From the NCBI GenBank assembly GCA_045627525.1, contig JAZQNW010000013.1, forward strand, positions 1 to 64,000: 64,000 nt of DNA, read 5' to 3'. Both the position numbers and the translations under genes were made by a program. The DNA is from CAG-877 sp045627525. GTDB lineage: Bacteria; Bacillota_I; Bacilli_A; RF39; UBA660. This document shows positions 42,041 through 51,430 of the stretch, piece after piece; position 1 is the stretch's first letter, and every line of letters begins with the position of its first letter. Under the pieces are notes generated by a model that was given only the letters and a program-made list of their open reading frames with translations, made no database searches and was not told where the DNA came from.

Positions 42041-43306
42041 CTATTTTATAATATATGGATTTTCTTCAGTACCATTTCCTGCTGATGCTACAGTGCAACT
42101 GCTTATTTTAATAACTGGTTTGATGTAGTTATATTTATTACAAATATCACTTTCAATATTACCTTTGGCACTTACGAAGAATGCATCACTTGTTGTATTC
42201 TTTACTGATGTAGCAAGCCAGAATGCATAATTACTAGCTAGATAATTGTAGTTTTGGCAAGACTTACTTTTTATTGTTGTACAATTACTGTCAACACCGG
42301 CAGCTATATAATCTGAAACAGTTAATAAACCTATTTTTTGATTATCTACAGTTGTAGAACATTCTGAGTTGCTATTTGATGTTGAATCATTAATATCTCT
42401 TGCTCCAGAGCAAACAGCAAAAGGAAGTAATCTTGATTTTATGTTTTCAGTTATTACATCTGAATCATCTAATTTTTTATTATAGATACTTTCTAGTTGT
42501 TCTTTTATTCTACTAGTACCATAGTTATTTATACCTGCTGCATATTTTTTATTTTCATTATATCTATCATCCCAAGCCATACCAACACGCATTTGATTTT
42601 CACTTACTAAATACATATCATTAGCAGAATCAATTTTTAATACTCTCCATAATTTTTTATCTATGACTAAGTAATTATTTACTTTTTCTCCACGGAAAAT
42701 GTATCCACCATTATTTTTATATAATCCATATCCTTCTGTTACAACTTCGTTATCTTTTAAAATAGCTTCTACAACATTATTTGTTGTATAATCATCACCA
42801 CAATTAAGACTTGGCGTATACATGTAGTCATTACCTGACTTAACTACAGTTACTTTTCCATTACATACTACACCTTTTTTTGTATATTCTGATAATTCTT
42901 TCATCTTACCACTTTGTGCAAGTGTTGTATCTGTTATAACTACATTATTGTTATCAGTTGGAAGATTTTCTGGATGTTCTTTAAAATATGATACAGCTGC
43001 ATTTTTCATTGTAGATTCTATTTTTTCATATGAATAATTTCTTCCAGAAATAAGTGTCATTATAAAAGTTATTAGTAATATTACTAAAATTATACCAATA
43101 ATAATACCTGCTACTTTTATAAGAAATTTTACTAATTCACTTGATCCACTTTTTGATGATGAATGACTATCATTATCATCAACTTCATCATCATCATCAT
43201 CATCATCTTCTAATTCATATTCAATAATTTCTGTTTTTAATTCTGTTTTTGTCTTTTCTTTATTTTTAGAATCTGATTTGTTATTAATTTTAAAATTTAA
43301 ACTCAT
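42041..43306 (-). CDS. Membrane-anchored cysteine-containing surface protein of the T4SS locus
   Basis: The 421-residue protein has an acidic cytoplasmic N-terminus with an Asp run, a single membrane helix (about residues 62-88) and an extracellular domain with eight Cys. Directly after the helix comes SYEKIESTMKNAAVSYFKEH, resembling the start of a type IV pilin/pseudopilin shaft. The rest has LWRVLKIDSANDMYLVSENQ and a final YIKPVIKISSC, a fold often seen on surface proteins of uncultured Bacillota. It is the last gene of the locus, 12 nt after virD4, and may be an effector, adhesin or coupling partner. Confidence 0.75.
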   Translation of the reverse strand: MSLNFKINNKSDSKNKEKTKTELKTEIIEYELEDDDDDDDEVDDNDSHSSSKSGSSELVKFLIKVAGIIIGIILVILLITFIMTLISGRNYSYEKIESTMKNAAVSYFKEHPENLPTDNNNVVITDTTLAQSGKMKELSEYTKKGVVCNGKVTVVKSGNDYMYTPSLNCGDDYTTNNVVEAILKDNEVVTEGYGLYKNNGGYIFRGEKVNNYLVIDKKLWRVLKIDSANDMYLVSENQMRVGMAWDDRYNENKKYAAGINNYGTSRIKEQLESIYNKKLDDSDVITENIKSRLLPFAVCSGARDINDSTSNSNSECSTTVDNQKIGLLTVSDYIAAGVDSNCTTIKSKSCQNYNYLASNYAFWLATSVKNTTSDAFFVSAKGNIESDICNKYNYIKPVIKISSCTVASAGNGTEENPYIIK

Positions 43307-43318
43307 ATTTTACCTCCA

Positions 43319-45598
43319 TTAATTATCGAAGAAATCATCAAAGAAGTCATCATCATCATCATCATCTTGATCATTTAAGTCAATACTTGGTCTAACTACT
43401 GTTGTAGTAGTTGTTGTTTCTACAACTTTGTCTGTTGCTAAAGGTTTAATATCATTAAAGCTTGTATCAACCTTTTCAGTAGTAACAATAGTTTCTGTTT
43501 TGGTTTCTTTCTTTTTCTTTTCTTCTTTTTCCAATTCAGCAATTTTAGCATCAATCTTTTTTACTAAATCATCTACATCAAAATCGAAATCATCATTTTT
43601 AGGCATTGTAGTTGTTGTCTCAGTTACTACTTTCTTTTCAACTATTGGTTTGATTGGACTAGATACTCTTTCTTCTTCAATATCTATTTCTCTATCTAAG
43701 TCACGGTAACTAGGAATTCTTGGTAATCCTTCAGATTTTTTAGTTTCTTTCTTACTGTTAAATCCTGAGAATTGTGGAATATCTCTAATACTGCTTGTAG
43801 AACGGGAACCATAACTTCTTCTTTCTTCTAAATCTTTATCCTTTAGTGAAACTTGTTTTTCTTCATCTGCCGCATTCATCATTTCAAGTAATTTCTTCTT
43901 CTTTTGATTTTTAACAAATTCTTTTATATCAAAAGTATGTACTTCGCGAAGTGGTCTAGTTGGATATGTAGCTTCTGGATATTTCTTTCCCCAATTTAAC
44001 TTAAAGTTTGGAGTTAATTTTGTTTTAAATGGTTGTTTTCTTAATCTTAAGATAACAGTTTCATACATCTTCATACGTTGTAAATCTGAAACTGTAATTA
44101 AAGGTGTTGAAGCTGTTTTATCATCTTTTTTAGATTTTACTTCACCACACATTTTTGAAATTTCTTCTAAGGCTTTTAATTCAGTTGTTATTAAATAAAT
44201 TAAATTACCACAGTTACCACGAATTGTTTCTGAATCTTCTTTACCATAAACACCATCTAATTGAGCAAAGTTTTGAATTATCATGGTAAATCTAATTCTT
44301 CTTGAACGTGCAGCGGTAATCATTGTTGTTACATCTTTTAATGGTGGCATATTAGCAAACTCATCTAAGATAAAGTTTGTTCTAACAGGTAATTTTCCGC
44401 CATGTTTTTGAGCAGTAGAAATTAGTGTTTCATAAATTTGTTTTAAAAGGATTGTAACTAATGAATGATAAGTCTTTTTTTCATCTTGTATTACTATGAA
44501 TACTGCTGTTGGTTTTTCACCGATTGTTTCTAAATCAACATCACTATGTGATAACATTTCACTTAAATTATCACGTGATGCAAATAATTTTACTTTTTGT
44601 TTAAATACTGATAAAATTGAGGCTTTTGTTTCAGTTGGTGCCATTATTGTACTTGATGCATTAATTGCTGCAGCACTTGATGGATCTTTAGCAGCAAAAT
44701 ATTCTTTAATATATGTAGAACCACCGAATTTTTCTTCCCCTACGGTTGTTGCCAAGGAAATACTATTAATATTTATTTCATCCTCTTTTGCATCCTCAAA
44801 TAATCCTAATGCAACACCAGAAAAATAATCTGCTGATGTTTTTTCCCAGAAAGGATCTGCATTTTTATTGCTATCATCATATAAAATATTTAAAGCTAAG
44901 TCATCAAGTAATTCGATTGCTTTATCATGGTTTCCTGCTTTATATATTTTATATGGTAATGACATTGGATTCCATCCACTACCATTTTGTGGATCACGGA
45001 AGTTTAATAAAAGTATTTGATAACCCCTATCTCTTAACATATTTGATGTTTTTTCGTATATTTCACCTTTTGGATCGGTTATAATCATTGATTCTCTTGC
45101 TTTAGATAAACTATGAACTTGTGGAAAAACAAATCCTTGTGTTTTACCAGAACCAGTAGCACCAATTATAAGTGAATGGTATTCACCATCATCAACCCAC
45201 ATTTCGTCTTCTGTTACAATTAGTGGAATACCAGCGGCTTTTGAATTCTTTTGTTGAATTTTAACGTTTACTAATTCTTCTTTTATTTCTTTTTGCTTTG
45301 CCCATCTTGAATATCCTTTGTCTTTTTTTTCTGCAGAAAAGCCTACACCCTTTTCACGTTCAAAAATATATGAACTAACGCTTACAAACAAACCAAGTAA
45401 GGCAATAAGATATATTGCAATAGTTGTTTTTATATATTTGAAAGTAAATGCTGGAAATGGATTAAATCCAGATAAATTACCTTCTGTTGCAAAGGTAGAT
45501 AAATTAACTACAGCTATAGCAACTATATATAATAGAAATACTGCAAAAATGCCAAATGCTAAGAAATCTTCAGGATCAGCGCGGAATTTTAATTTCAT
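43319..45598 (-). CDS. VirD4/TraG-type coupling ATPase
   Basis: The 759-residue protein has two N-terminal membrane helices (about residues 13-33 and 60-80) and a TraG/VirD4 ATPase domain with Walker A GATGSGKTQGF (about 146-156) and Walker B FILDEFANMPPL. GNCGNLIYLITTELKALEEI and IQNFAQL follow, typical of conjugative coupling proteins. The C-terminal 170 residues are charged, low-complexity and end in an Asp-rich tail (DQDDDDDDDFFDDFFDN). Coupling proteins select substrates for the channel. No relaxase is seen here, so a protein or unknown substrate is possible. Confidence 0.95.
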   Translation of the reverse strand: MKLKFRADPEDFLAFGIFAVFLLYIVAIAVVNLSTFATEGNLSGFNPFPAFTFKYIKTTIAIYLIALLGLFVSVSSYIFEREKGVGFSAEKKDKGYSRWAKQKEIKEELVNVKIQQKNSKAAGIPLIVTEDEMWVDDGEYHSLIIGATGSGKTQGFVFPQVHSLSKARESMIITDPKGEIYEKTSNMLRDRGYQILLLNFRDPQNGSGWNPMSLPYKIYKAGNHDKAIELLDDLALNILYDDSNKNADPFWEKTSADYFSGVALGLFEDAKEDEININSISLATTVGEEKFGGSTYIKEYFAAKDPSSAAAINASSTIMAPTETKASILSVFKQKVKLFASRDNLSEMLSHSDVDLETIGEKPTAVFIVIQDEKKTYHSLVTILLKQIYETLISTAQKHGGKLPVRTNFILDEFANMPPLKDVTTMITAARSRRIRFTMIIQNFAQLDGVYGKEDSETIRGNCGNLIYLITTELKALEEISKMCGEVKSKKDDKTASTPLITVSDLQRMKMYETVILRLRKQPFKTKLTPNFKLNWGKKYPEATYPTRPLREVHTFDIKEFVKNQKKKKLLEMMNAADEEKQVSLKDKDLEERRSYGSRSTSSIRDIPQFSGFNSKKETKKSEGLPRIPSYRDLDREIDIEEERVSSPIKPIVEKKVVTETTTTMPKNDDFDFDVDDLVKKIDAKIAELEKEEKKKKETKTETIVTTEKVDTSFNDIKPLATDKVVETTTTTTVVRPSIDLNDQDDDDDDDFFDDFFDN

Positions 45599-45661
45599 GA
45601 AACTACTTCCTTTCTTTTTTTCACTATATTATAACACTAACTTAGAAAAATATCATCATTT

Positions 45662-46435
45662 TTATTGATTACTTATAACTATTTTAAATTCATTATTTTC
45701 AAATTTATATAGCATATCTATTGGCTTTTCTATGCTATATTTTCCACATCTAATAATTAATTCATAGTTATCATCTTCATCAACGTCAATAATACTATAT
45801 AAATTTGGTTTACATCCATTCATATTTTTGTTTTTTTCTACTGATGTATATATATTGAATAGTTTTCCTGACTTTTCCATAAAGACAAATGAAAATATAT
45901 CTTCAGGATAACCATCTATAGGAAATGCATTACTTACAAAATAGAAGCTTTCAACAATTCCATCATTATCAAAATCTACACTATTTACTGCACTAACTGT
46001 AAAATCTTGATTTTCTTTTAAACCATTTTCTTTTAAAACTTCATTAACATATTTATAATCAGATATTTGATTTATTGTATATTCTTTATGTTTCATTGGA
46101 TAAGCTGATTTATATGCTAATAATTCTCCACTATAGTTGTATGATTTTTTATTTTTATCAAATAAATACCATTTTTCATCTTTCCACAAATAGTAGTTAC
46201 CATAGTCTTCATTTGATACTAAAACTTTAAATTCTTCCCAGTCTAATTTTTTTATGTCAGCCGCATATTTTACGTTGTACCATTTTTTATGTCTTAATTC
46301 CCAAACTGTGTCATTTCCAACTATAATGGCAGCTTCCATTTTATCTTTTTTTATATTTTTAAGGCCTATTGGAAGGAATAAGGCTAGAAAATAAATTACT
46401 ATAATAATAATTAAAATAATATATCTTTTTTTCAT
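45662..46435 (-). CDS. Signal-anchored protein with FG-GAP/VCBS-like repeats
   Basis: The 257-residue protein has an N-terminal signal anchor (residues 4-24). Its extracellular part includes the calcium-loop-like motifs DFDNDGIVESFYF and DVDEDDNYELII, as in FG-GAP or VCBS beta-propeller repeats, and YYLWKDEKWYLFD earlier. Function is unknown; a surface adhesive or structural role is plausible. It lies between the SpoIID-C39 gene (10 nt) and virD4 in the T4SS half of the locus. I see no conserved VirB8 features. Confidence 0.65.
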   Translation of the reverse strand: MKKRYIILIIIIVIYFLALFLPIGLKNIKKDKMEAAIIVGNDTVWELRHKKWYNVKYAADIKKLDWEEFKVLVSNEDYGNYYLWKDEKWYLFDKNKKSYNYSGELLAYKSAYPMKHKEYTINQISDYKYVNEVLKENGLKENQDFTVSAVNSVDFDNDGIVESFYFVSNAFPIDGYPEDIFSFVFMEKSGKLFNIYTSVEKNKNMNGCKPNLYSIIDVDEDDNYELIIRCGKYSIEKPIDMLYKFENNEFKIVISNQ

Positions 46436-46445
46436 TTTGTCCTCC

Positions 46446-48767
46446 TTATCCTTCTACTTTGAAATATGCTATGGTACTTGTATTTTGCCATGGATACTGT
46501 TGCCATAGATTAGTAGCTGAACTACCTGGATCCATCATTGTTATATCTCCATTTGCTACTGTATCTACTGCAACCCAGTGCTGACCAGTATTTCCTTTTA
46601 CTTCTAATACAAGATAGTAACCTTGATCTTGTAATTCTTTTATTTTATTGTATTTTGCTTGCTTTGTATAACCAGATAGATATACTTTTCCCATATATTT
46701 AAATGTAGGTGCTGCTTTTGTTACTGATTCCCATACAAAGCATCCACCACCAACAAAACCACCATTTCTATTAAGGAATTGAACGAATGTACCTGGATTA
46801 AAATCATCTATATTAGTTTTTACCCCACTCTTAGCAATTAACATGGATACTGATGTGGCTAAACATCCAATTTGATGAATTGTTCTTCCACTATTACCTA
46901 ATTGAACATCAATCCATGGACCTTCATATTGCTTCCAACTTGCGAATGGACCAGTACTAGCATTAGAACTGCAATTGGCTGAACCATTTTTATTACAGTC
47001 CATTCTTTTTATATTAGCTGCACCATATGGTCTACCAGTTACACCTCTATTATAAACTTCCATTAATATTTGCTTATAATCATAACCTTTTCTAGCTAGT
47101 TCACTAAATTTTCTCTGATCAGTATCAAGATATCCTGCTGATATAATATTATCTTTATCGTTAACTATTACTTCACCCATAACTTCAGTTGCCAGAGTTC
47201 TAACTTTACTATCTTCTGGCATAGCATCTCTTGAAAATCCTGCATTTGCAACATATCCGCTATGAATTTCTGACCATTGTCCATTTGAAGCGTGACATCC
47301 TTGATCTGGATCACAATATACTTGATCACATGTACTATTAGCCATCTGGACTACCCAATTTCCAGGAGATTCTTCCTTAAATGTGTGCCAACCACGCATT
47401 CCGAATGGTCTAGCTAATGTGTAACTTCTAGCTGCTACAATTTGTGCTTTTATGGCTTCATCAGGTGCATCAGGACCAATTTCTTGGTACGCTACCCCCA
47501 ATAAGTATTTTTCAAATGGTACTAAATCTTCATTTGCAAGAGGCTGACCAAAAGTACCACCATAATTATGGCCATTAGCAACACCACTTTGCATTAATCT
47601 TACCTTTAAATCGGTTACATTAAGTTCTTCTGATAATGTATAATTTCCTATTCCGCCATGGAAATAAAAACCTTTTATTTTATATGAACAAGATCCTAAA
47701 GCTGCACATGTACTGTTGCTTCCTATTGAAACGTATTCATTATAGTTTTCAATATATTGAAAAACTTCTTTTGTCAATTTTTCTCTATCTTCTTGGGTGT
47801 ATTTTGGAAAATATTCTTTAAAAATATCATTAGTTAAATTTTCTTTAAAAACATCTTCACTATATGTGTTATCTTCAAACATTGCATCTGCTATATCTTC
47901 TATTTTATTTGTAGTCATATCATCATAACCAATTGATGTATTATATGAAGATATAATATGATATACTGCTATAATTCTAACTACACTTACCGATTTACCT
48001 TTTGATTGATAGTCTAATTTTACTTCATTTAGTCTATCATAAAACTTTTGTGCTTCTTTACTACTAGCTCCAGCATAATATTCATTTAATTCACCACTAG
48101 TGATGGCAGCTCCATATGCATCTTCATATTCAGAATCTTCACTTTCAGTTACCATACTAATTCCACCAAATAATATAAATAATATTAGAAATGGTACTAC
48201 AAAGATTGCTGCTTTTTTTATATCAATTCCAGAGTTTATACTACCTGTTGCTTCACCTTTAAAATCACTTTTCTGTGATTTATTTTTAGATGCTAATTTA
48301 CTTCCTCCGGATTTTCCAATGCTTGATAAACCATCTCCACCTGATGAGCCTGACTTTCCGCCAGAACCCATTGATGATAAATCAGAGGCTTGTCCAATCT
48401 TATCATTCATACCGCTTTCACTCATTTTATTTGATAAATCTTGAGCTTTTGGCATGAAATTAGGTGTAGTTTTATCAATTTTATTATTTATTTTTGTTAG
48501 CTCTTTTCCTAACTTTTCAGAAGCTTTTCCCCCTGATATTTTATCTGCCATATTTATGGCTTTTCCAGCGGCCATTGCATAGGGATTTCCACTGTGTTCA
48601 GCAGCTTTTGCTGCAGCTTGGACTGTTTTTGCGTTATTTTTATCATTACGTTCTTTTTCAGACATATTATTATTAGGCTGATTATTAGATTGATTATTAT
48701 TTGATTGATTAACCATTTGTTTTCTAACGCCATTTCTTTTTGCTGAATAATCTCCCATGTCTTTCAC
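46446..48767 (-). CDS. SpoIID/LytB lytic domain fused to C39-like peptidase (T4SS wall hydrolase)
   Basis: The 773-residue protein has a long disordered Asn/Gly/Ser-rich cytoplasmic part, a membrane helix near residues 187-205 and a helical segment. A SpoIID/LytB domain follows (PFEKYLLGVAYQEIGPDA, IKAQIVAARSYTLARPFG), whose Glu in YQE is the expected lytic transglycosylase acid. Next is a C39-family papain-like domain with Cys in QIGCLATSVSMLI, His in GQHWVAVDTV and Asp in MMDPGS. It likely opens peptidoglycan for the channel, replacing VirB1/CwlT, which in Gram-positive T4SS has lysozyme and NlpC/P60 domains. Confidence 0.88.
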   Translation of the reverse strand: MKDMGDYSAKRNGVRKQMVNQSNNNQSNNQPNNNMSEKERNDKNNAKTVQAAAKAAEHSGNPYAMAAGKAINMADKISGGKASEKLGKELTKINNKIDKTTPNFMPKAQDLSNKMSESGMNDKIGQASDLSSMGSGGKSGSSGGDGLSSIGKSGGSKLASKNKSQKSDFKGEATGSINSGIDIKKAAIFVVPFLILFILFGGISMVTESEDSEYEDAYGAAITSGELNEYYAGASSKEAQKFYDRLNEVKLDYQSKGKSVSVVRIIAVYHIISSYNTSIGYDDMTTNKIEDIADAMFEDNTYSEDVFKENLTNDIFKEYFPKYTQEDREKLTKEVFQYIENYNEYVSIGSNSTCAALGSCSYKIKGFYFHGGIGNYTLSEELNVTDLKVRLMQSGVANGHNYGGTFGQPLANEDLVPFEKYLLGVAYQEIGPDAPDEAIKAQIVAARSYTLARPFGMRGWHTFKEESPGNWVVQMANSTCDQVYCDPDQGCHASNGQWSEIHSGYVANAGFSRDAMPEDSKVRTLATEVMGEVIVNDKDNIISAGYLDTDQRKFSELARKGYDYKQILMEVYNRGVTGRPYGAANIKRMDCNKNGSANCSSNASTGPFASWKQYEGPWIDVQLGNSGRTIHQIGCLATSVSMLIAKSGVKTNIDDFNPGTFVQFLNRNGGFVGGGCFVWESVTKAAPTFKYMGKVYLSGYTKQAKYNKIKELQDQGYYLVLEVKGNTGQHWVAVDTVANGDITMMDPGSSATNLWQQYPWQNTSTIAYFKVEG

Positions 48768-48780
48768 CGCCTAACTACTT

Positions 48781-50571
48781 TTAATATCCTCCACCAGAGC
48801 CAAATGAATCTAGTTCTTCTTTTGTTACTGCTATATTTATTCTCATTCGTCTATTTCCACAAACGAATAAAGCTTCACCTTGAGAATATCTTTTTATACT
48901 TTCTTTTTCATTATCATTTAAATCAATTAATAGTGCTAAATCTTCAGTTGCTTGTTTCTTTAATCCCATTACTAAGTAATATGAAGCATTATCAAAAATT
49001 GCTTTTCCTTGAGTAATTACTGATGGATCAGAAAAATCACTTGGTTGTTGTGTAATAATTATTGTACCAGTATTGTATTTACGAGCACGTCTTTGAACTT
49101 GTGCAAGGAAGTCTGCTCCTAATGCATTATTATCACCCAATAATACGTGTGCTTCATCAACCATCATAACTGTATTAACACTATAATCTAAGCATAGCCC
49201 CCATGCATATTTTAAAATATTAAAGAATAATGCATTACGAACATTTGAATCACTATTCATTAATTCTTTTATATTAAATACCATGTAGTCACTATCTTTT
49301 CTTATTGTTGTGTGTCCATCAAAATAGAATTTTAATTCTTTAGTTATTGGTCTAATCTTTAATTCTAATTTTTCCATTATTTCACGTTCTTGTGTTGCCT
49401 CAGTCATTGACATTAATCTTCCTTTAACTGTTGCATATACATCACTAAACGTTGGATAATCTTCTGATGTAAAATTAGAAAAATCTGTATTAAAATCTAT
49501 ACCAAAACGTTTATAAGTATCTTGAACAACTTCACTAAACATTGTCAAAACATCTTCTTGAATTGATGGATCATAATATTTCATAAATGCTTTTAAAAAT
49601 TGTAAGGTTCTTGTTAAAACTGTATAACCTAAACCTTGTTTTATTTCTTCTTCATCAGCATCAATAATAACTTCAAGTGGATTTATCAAACCGAATTCTC
49701 CACCTTTACCCATATCTATGGTATCTCCACCATATGTATTAGTAATATCACGGAATTCATCTTCTGGATCTATAATAACAATTTGACAGCCATTTCTAAT
49801 ATGAGTTCTTAGTAATAATTTAGCTGCTGTTGATTTACCACTACCAGATGTACCAAGAATAATCATATTAGCATTATTACGATTGTTTTCTTTTTTTATT
49901 TTATATAAGAACTGATTAAATAAGATAACACCACCTGAGAAATCAACACCAAGTAAGCAAGATAAACCAGGATCTTTTATACTATCAAAAATGAATGGAT
50001 ACATTGCTGAAATAGTTACAGATGGAATTGGTGTACCAATTCTTTGCTCTACATCTTGAGATGGGAATATTGGTAAAATTGATTTTAATACCTTTTCTTG
50101 TTCAAAACGTAGAGATACAGCTCTTAATTCCATCGCATCTAAATAATTTTTGACATTTACTTTCTTTAATTCTAGCCCTTCTTTTGTAGCGTCTGTAATC
50201 ATTATGTGCATTTGAAAATCAAATATGCGAGCTTGAGATGCTGCTAACATTGAGATAAAATAATCCAAACTTTCAGCATCTTGTCTGTATCTTTCGCGAA
50301 CAGTTAAATCACGTTCATTTTTATATTTTTCTCTTAAATCTGCAACTTGTTTATTTAACATTTTAGACATTTTTTGAAATTCTACTGGTATATGTTTTAT
50401 AACAACTTTTATACCAGGCATATTAGTCAATGATGATAAATAACCAGGTTGAATATATTTAGGATATGAAACAACAGTTAATATTGTTGCATAATTATCA
50501 CTAATAGTAAAATCACTAAAATTAAAATGTAATCCTTTTGGAGCTAATTCACTTCTTATTCCTGTACTCAT
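48781..50571 (-). CDS. VirB4-family ATPase (C-terminal motor part)
   Basis: The 596-residue protein has a helical N-terminal part and the VirB4 ATPase domain with Walker A GTSGSGKST (240-248), Walker B NTVMMVDEAHVLLG and the motif FLAQVQRRARKYNTGTIIIT. VirB4 is the universal T4SS motor. It is shorter than typical VirB4 (about 800 residues), and the missing front is encoded by the upstream 181-residue gene, whose TAA overlaps this ATG by one base. The C-terminus ends with a Gly-rich tail. Confidence 0.92.
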   Translation of the reverse strand: MSTGIRSELAPKGLHFNFSDFTISDNYATILTVVSYPKYIQPGYLSSLTNMPGIKVVIKHIPVEFQKMSKMLNKQVADLREKYKNERDLTVRERYRQDAESLDYFISMLAASQARIFDFQMHIMITDATKEGLELKKVNVKNYLDAMELRAVSLRFEQEKVLKSILPIFPSQDVEQRIGTPIPSVTISAMYPFIFDSIKDPGLSCLLGVDFSGGVILFNQFLYKIKKENNRNNANMIILGTSGSGKSTAAKLLLRTHIRNGCQIVIIDPEDEFRDITNTYGGDTIDMGKGGEFGLINPLEVIIDADEEEIKQGLGYTVLTRTLQFLKAFMKYYDPSIQEDVLTMFSEVVQDTYKRFGIDFNTDFSNFTSEDYPTFSDVYATVKGRLMSMTEATQEREIMEKLELKIRPITKELKFYFDGHTTIRKDSDYMVFNIKELMNSDSNVRNALFFNILKYAWGLCLDYSVNTVMMVDEAHVLLGDNNALGADFLAQVQRRARKYNTGTIIITQQPSDFSDPSVITQGKAIFDNASYYLVMGLKKQATEDLALLIDLNDNEKESIKRYSQGEALFVCGNRRMRINIAVTKEELDSFGSGGGY

Positions 50572-51116
50572 TATGACATCACCGTCCCAAACTCAGTAGT
50601 TTGACCACCATTTAAGAAATTATCAAGTACTACTCTTAAATCTGAATTAGTAACCATTGAAGCATTTAATCCACAGCTTGCTAATCCATTAATCATATTC
50701 CTTATACGTTTTTGTAAAACATCTGTGTTCTTATCTTTAAATAAGAAATAATACTCTGTGTCAACGATATTATTATTCATAAAAGCTTCACCTTTTTGAA
50801 TATCTTGAGCAATTAGCTTTCTGATAGCTGGAGATTGTGCTTCATTAAATGCTAATTGTAATTGCGCCATGTAAACTGAAATATCAACAGGTCTATCAGC
50901 AACAACTAACCAAAATTCATAATCAATTGTATTATAAAAATTTTTTAGGGCTATTAATACATTATTTTGTGCATCTGGATCAAGTATAAATATATTTCTA
51001 GGTGCAATTTTTACTCCTGTTACTTTCATATTATTTGTTGTTATTATATAACCATTTTGGATACCTTTTATTGGTAACCAATCTTCAGTATAACCACTAG
51101 TTACTTTTTTAGCCAT
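50571..51116 (-). CDS. VirB4 N-terminal domain, encoded separately
   Basis: The 181-residue protein is similar in position and content to the N-terminal beta-rich domain of VirB4 proteins: YTEDWLPIKGIQNGYIITT, then IDYEFWLVVADRPVDIS and IVDTEYYFLFKDKN followed by a long helix. It lacks ATPase motifs. Its stop and the start of the ATPase gene overlap by one base (TAATG), so the two products should be made in equal amounts and assemble. It overlaps the PrgI gene by 16 nt. Confidence 0.72.
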   Translation of the reverse strand: MAKKVTSGYTEDWLPIKGIQNGYIITTNNMKVTGVKIAPRNIFILDPDAQNNVLIALKNFYNTIDYEFWLVVADRPVDISVYMAQLQLAFNEAQSPAIRKLIAQDIQKGEAFMNNNIVDTEYYFLFKDKNTDVLQKRIRNMINGLASCGLNASMVTNSDLRVVLDNFLNGGQTTEFGTVMS

Positions 51117-51409
51117 TCTTTATAGCACCAACCTTTCCATCTATAAGTTTGTCTATTTGTTAAAAACTCATAAAACTCTATTATTATATTTAGCATATTA
51201 TGATAATACGGTACTGGCATTACTAAGAATGCACATATTACACCAGGTGCTAATACTACTATTGTCATCCAGGTGCTAGTTATAGGCATAAAGGTAAGCA
51301 ATAACATGCTTACCGCTACACCACTTATTAATAAAATTAAATCAAAAGGTTTAAATAATCCTAATATTAATTGTCCCTTTTTTGTATTTGCTGGTATTAA
51401 AAATTCCAC
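51101..51409 (-). CDS. PrgI family protein (VirB3-like)
   Basis: The 102-residue protein fits PrgI: IPANTKKGQLILGLFKPFDL, two adjacent membrane helices (about 25-70) and a C-terminal LTNRQTYRWKGWC. In Gram-positive T4SS, PrgI/VirB3-like proteins sit with VirB4 at the inner side of the channel. The gene lies directly between the VirB6-like gene and the VirB4 pieces, the usual order. Confidence 0.9.
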   Translation of the reverse strand: MEFLIPANTKKGQLILGLFKPFDLILLISGVAVSMLLLTFMPITSTWMTIVVLAPGVICAFLVMPVPYYHNMLNIIIEFYEFLTNRQTYRWKGWCYKEWLKK

Positions 51410-51430
51410 TATATCACACTCCTTTTAATT

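Noticed and set aside
45662..46435. VirB8/TcpC-like assignment for the 257-residue protein
   Set aside because: The sequence shows calcium-loop repeats rather than the NTF2-like pattern of VirB8.
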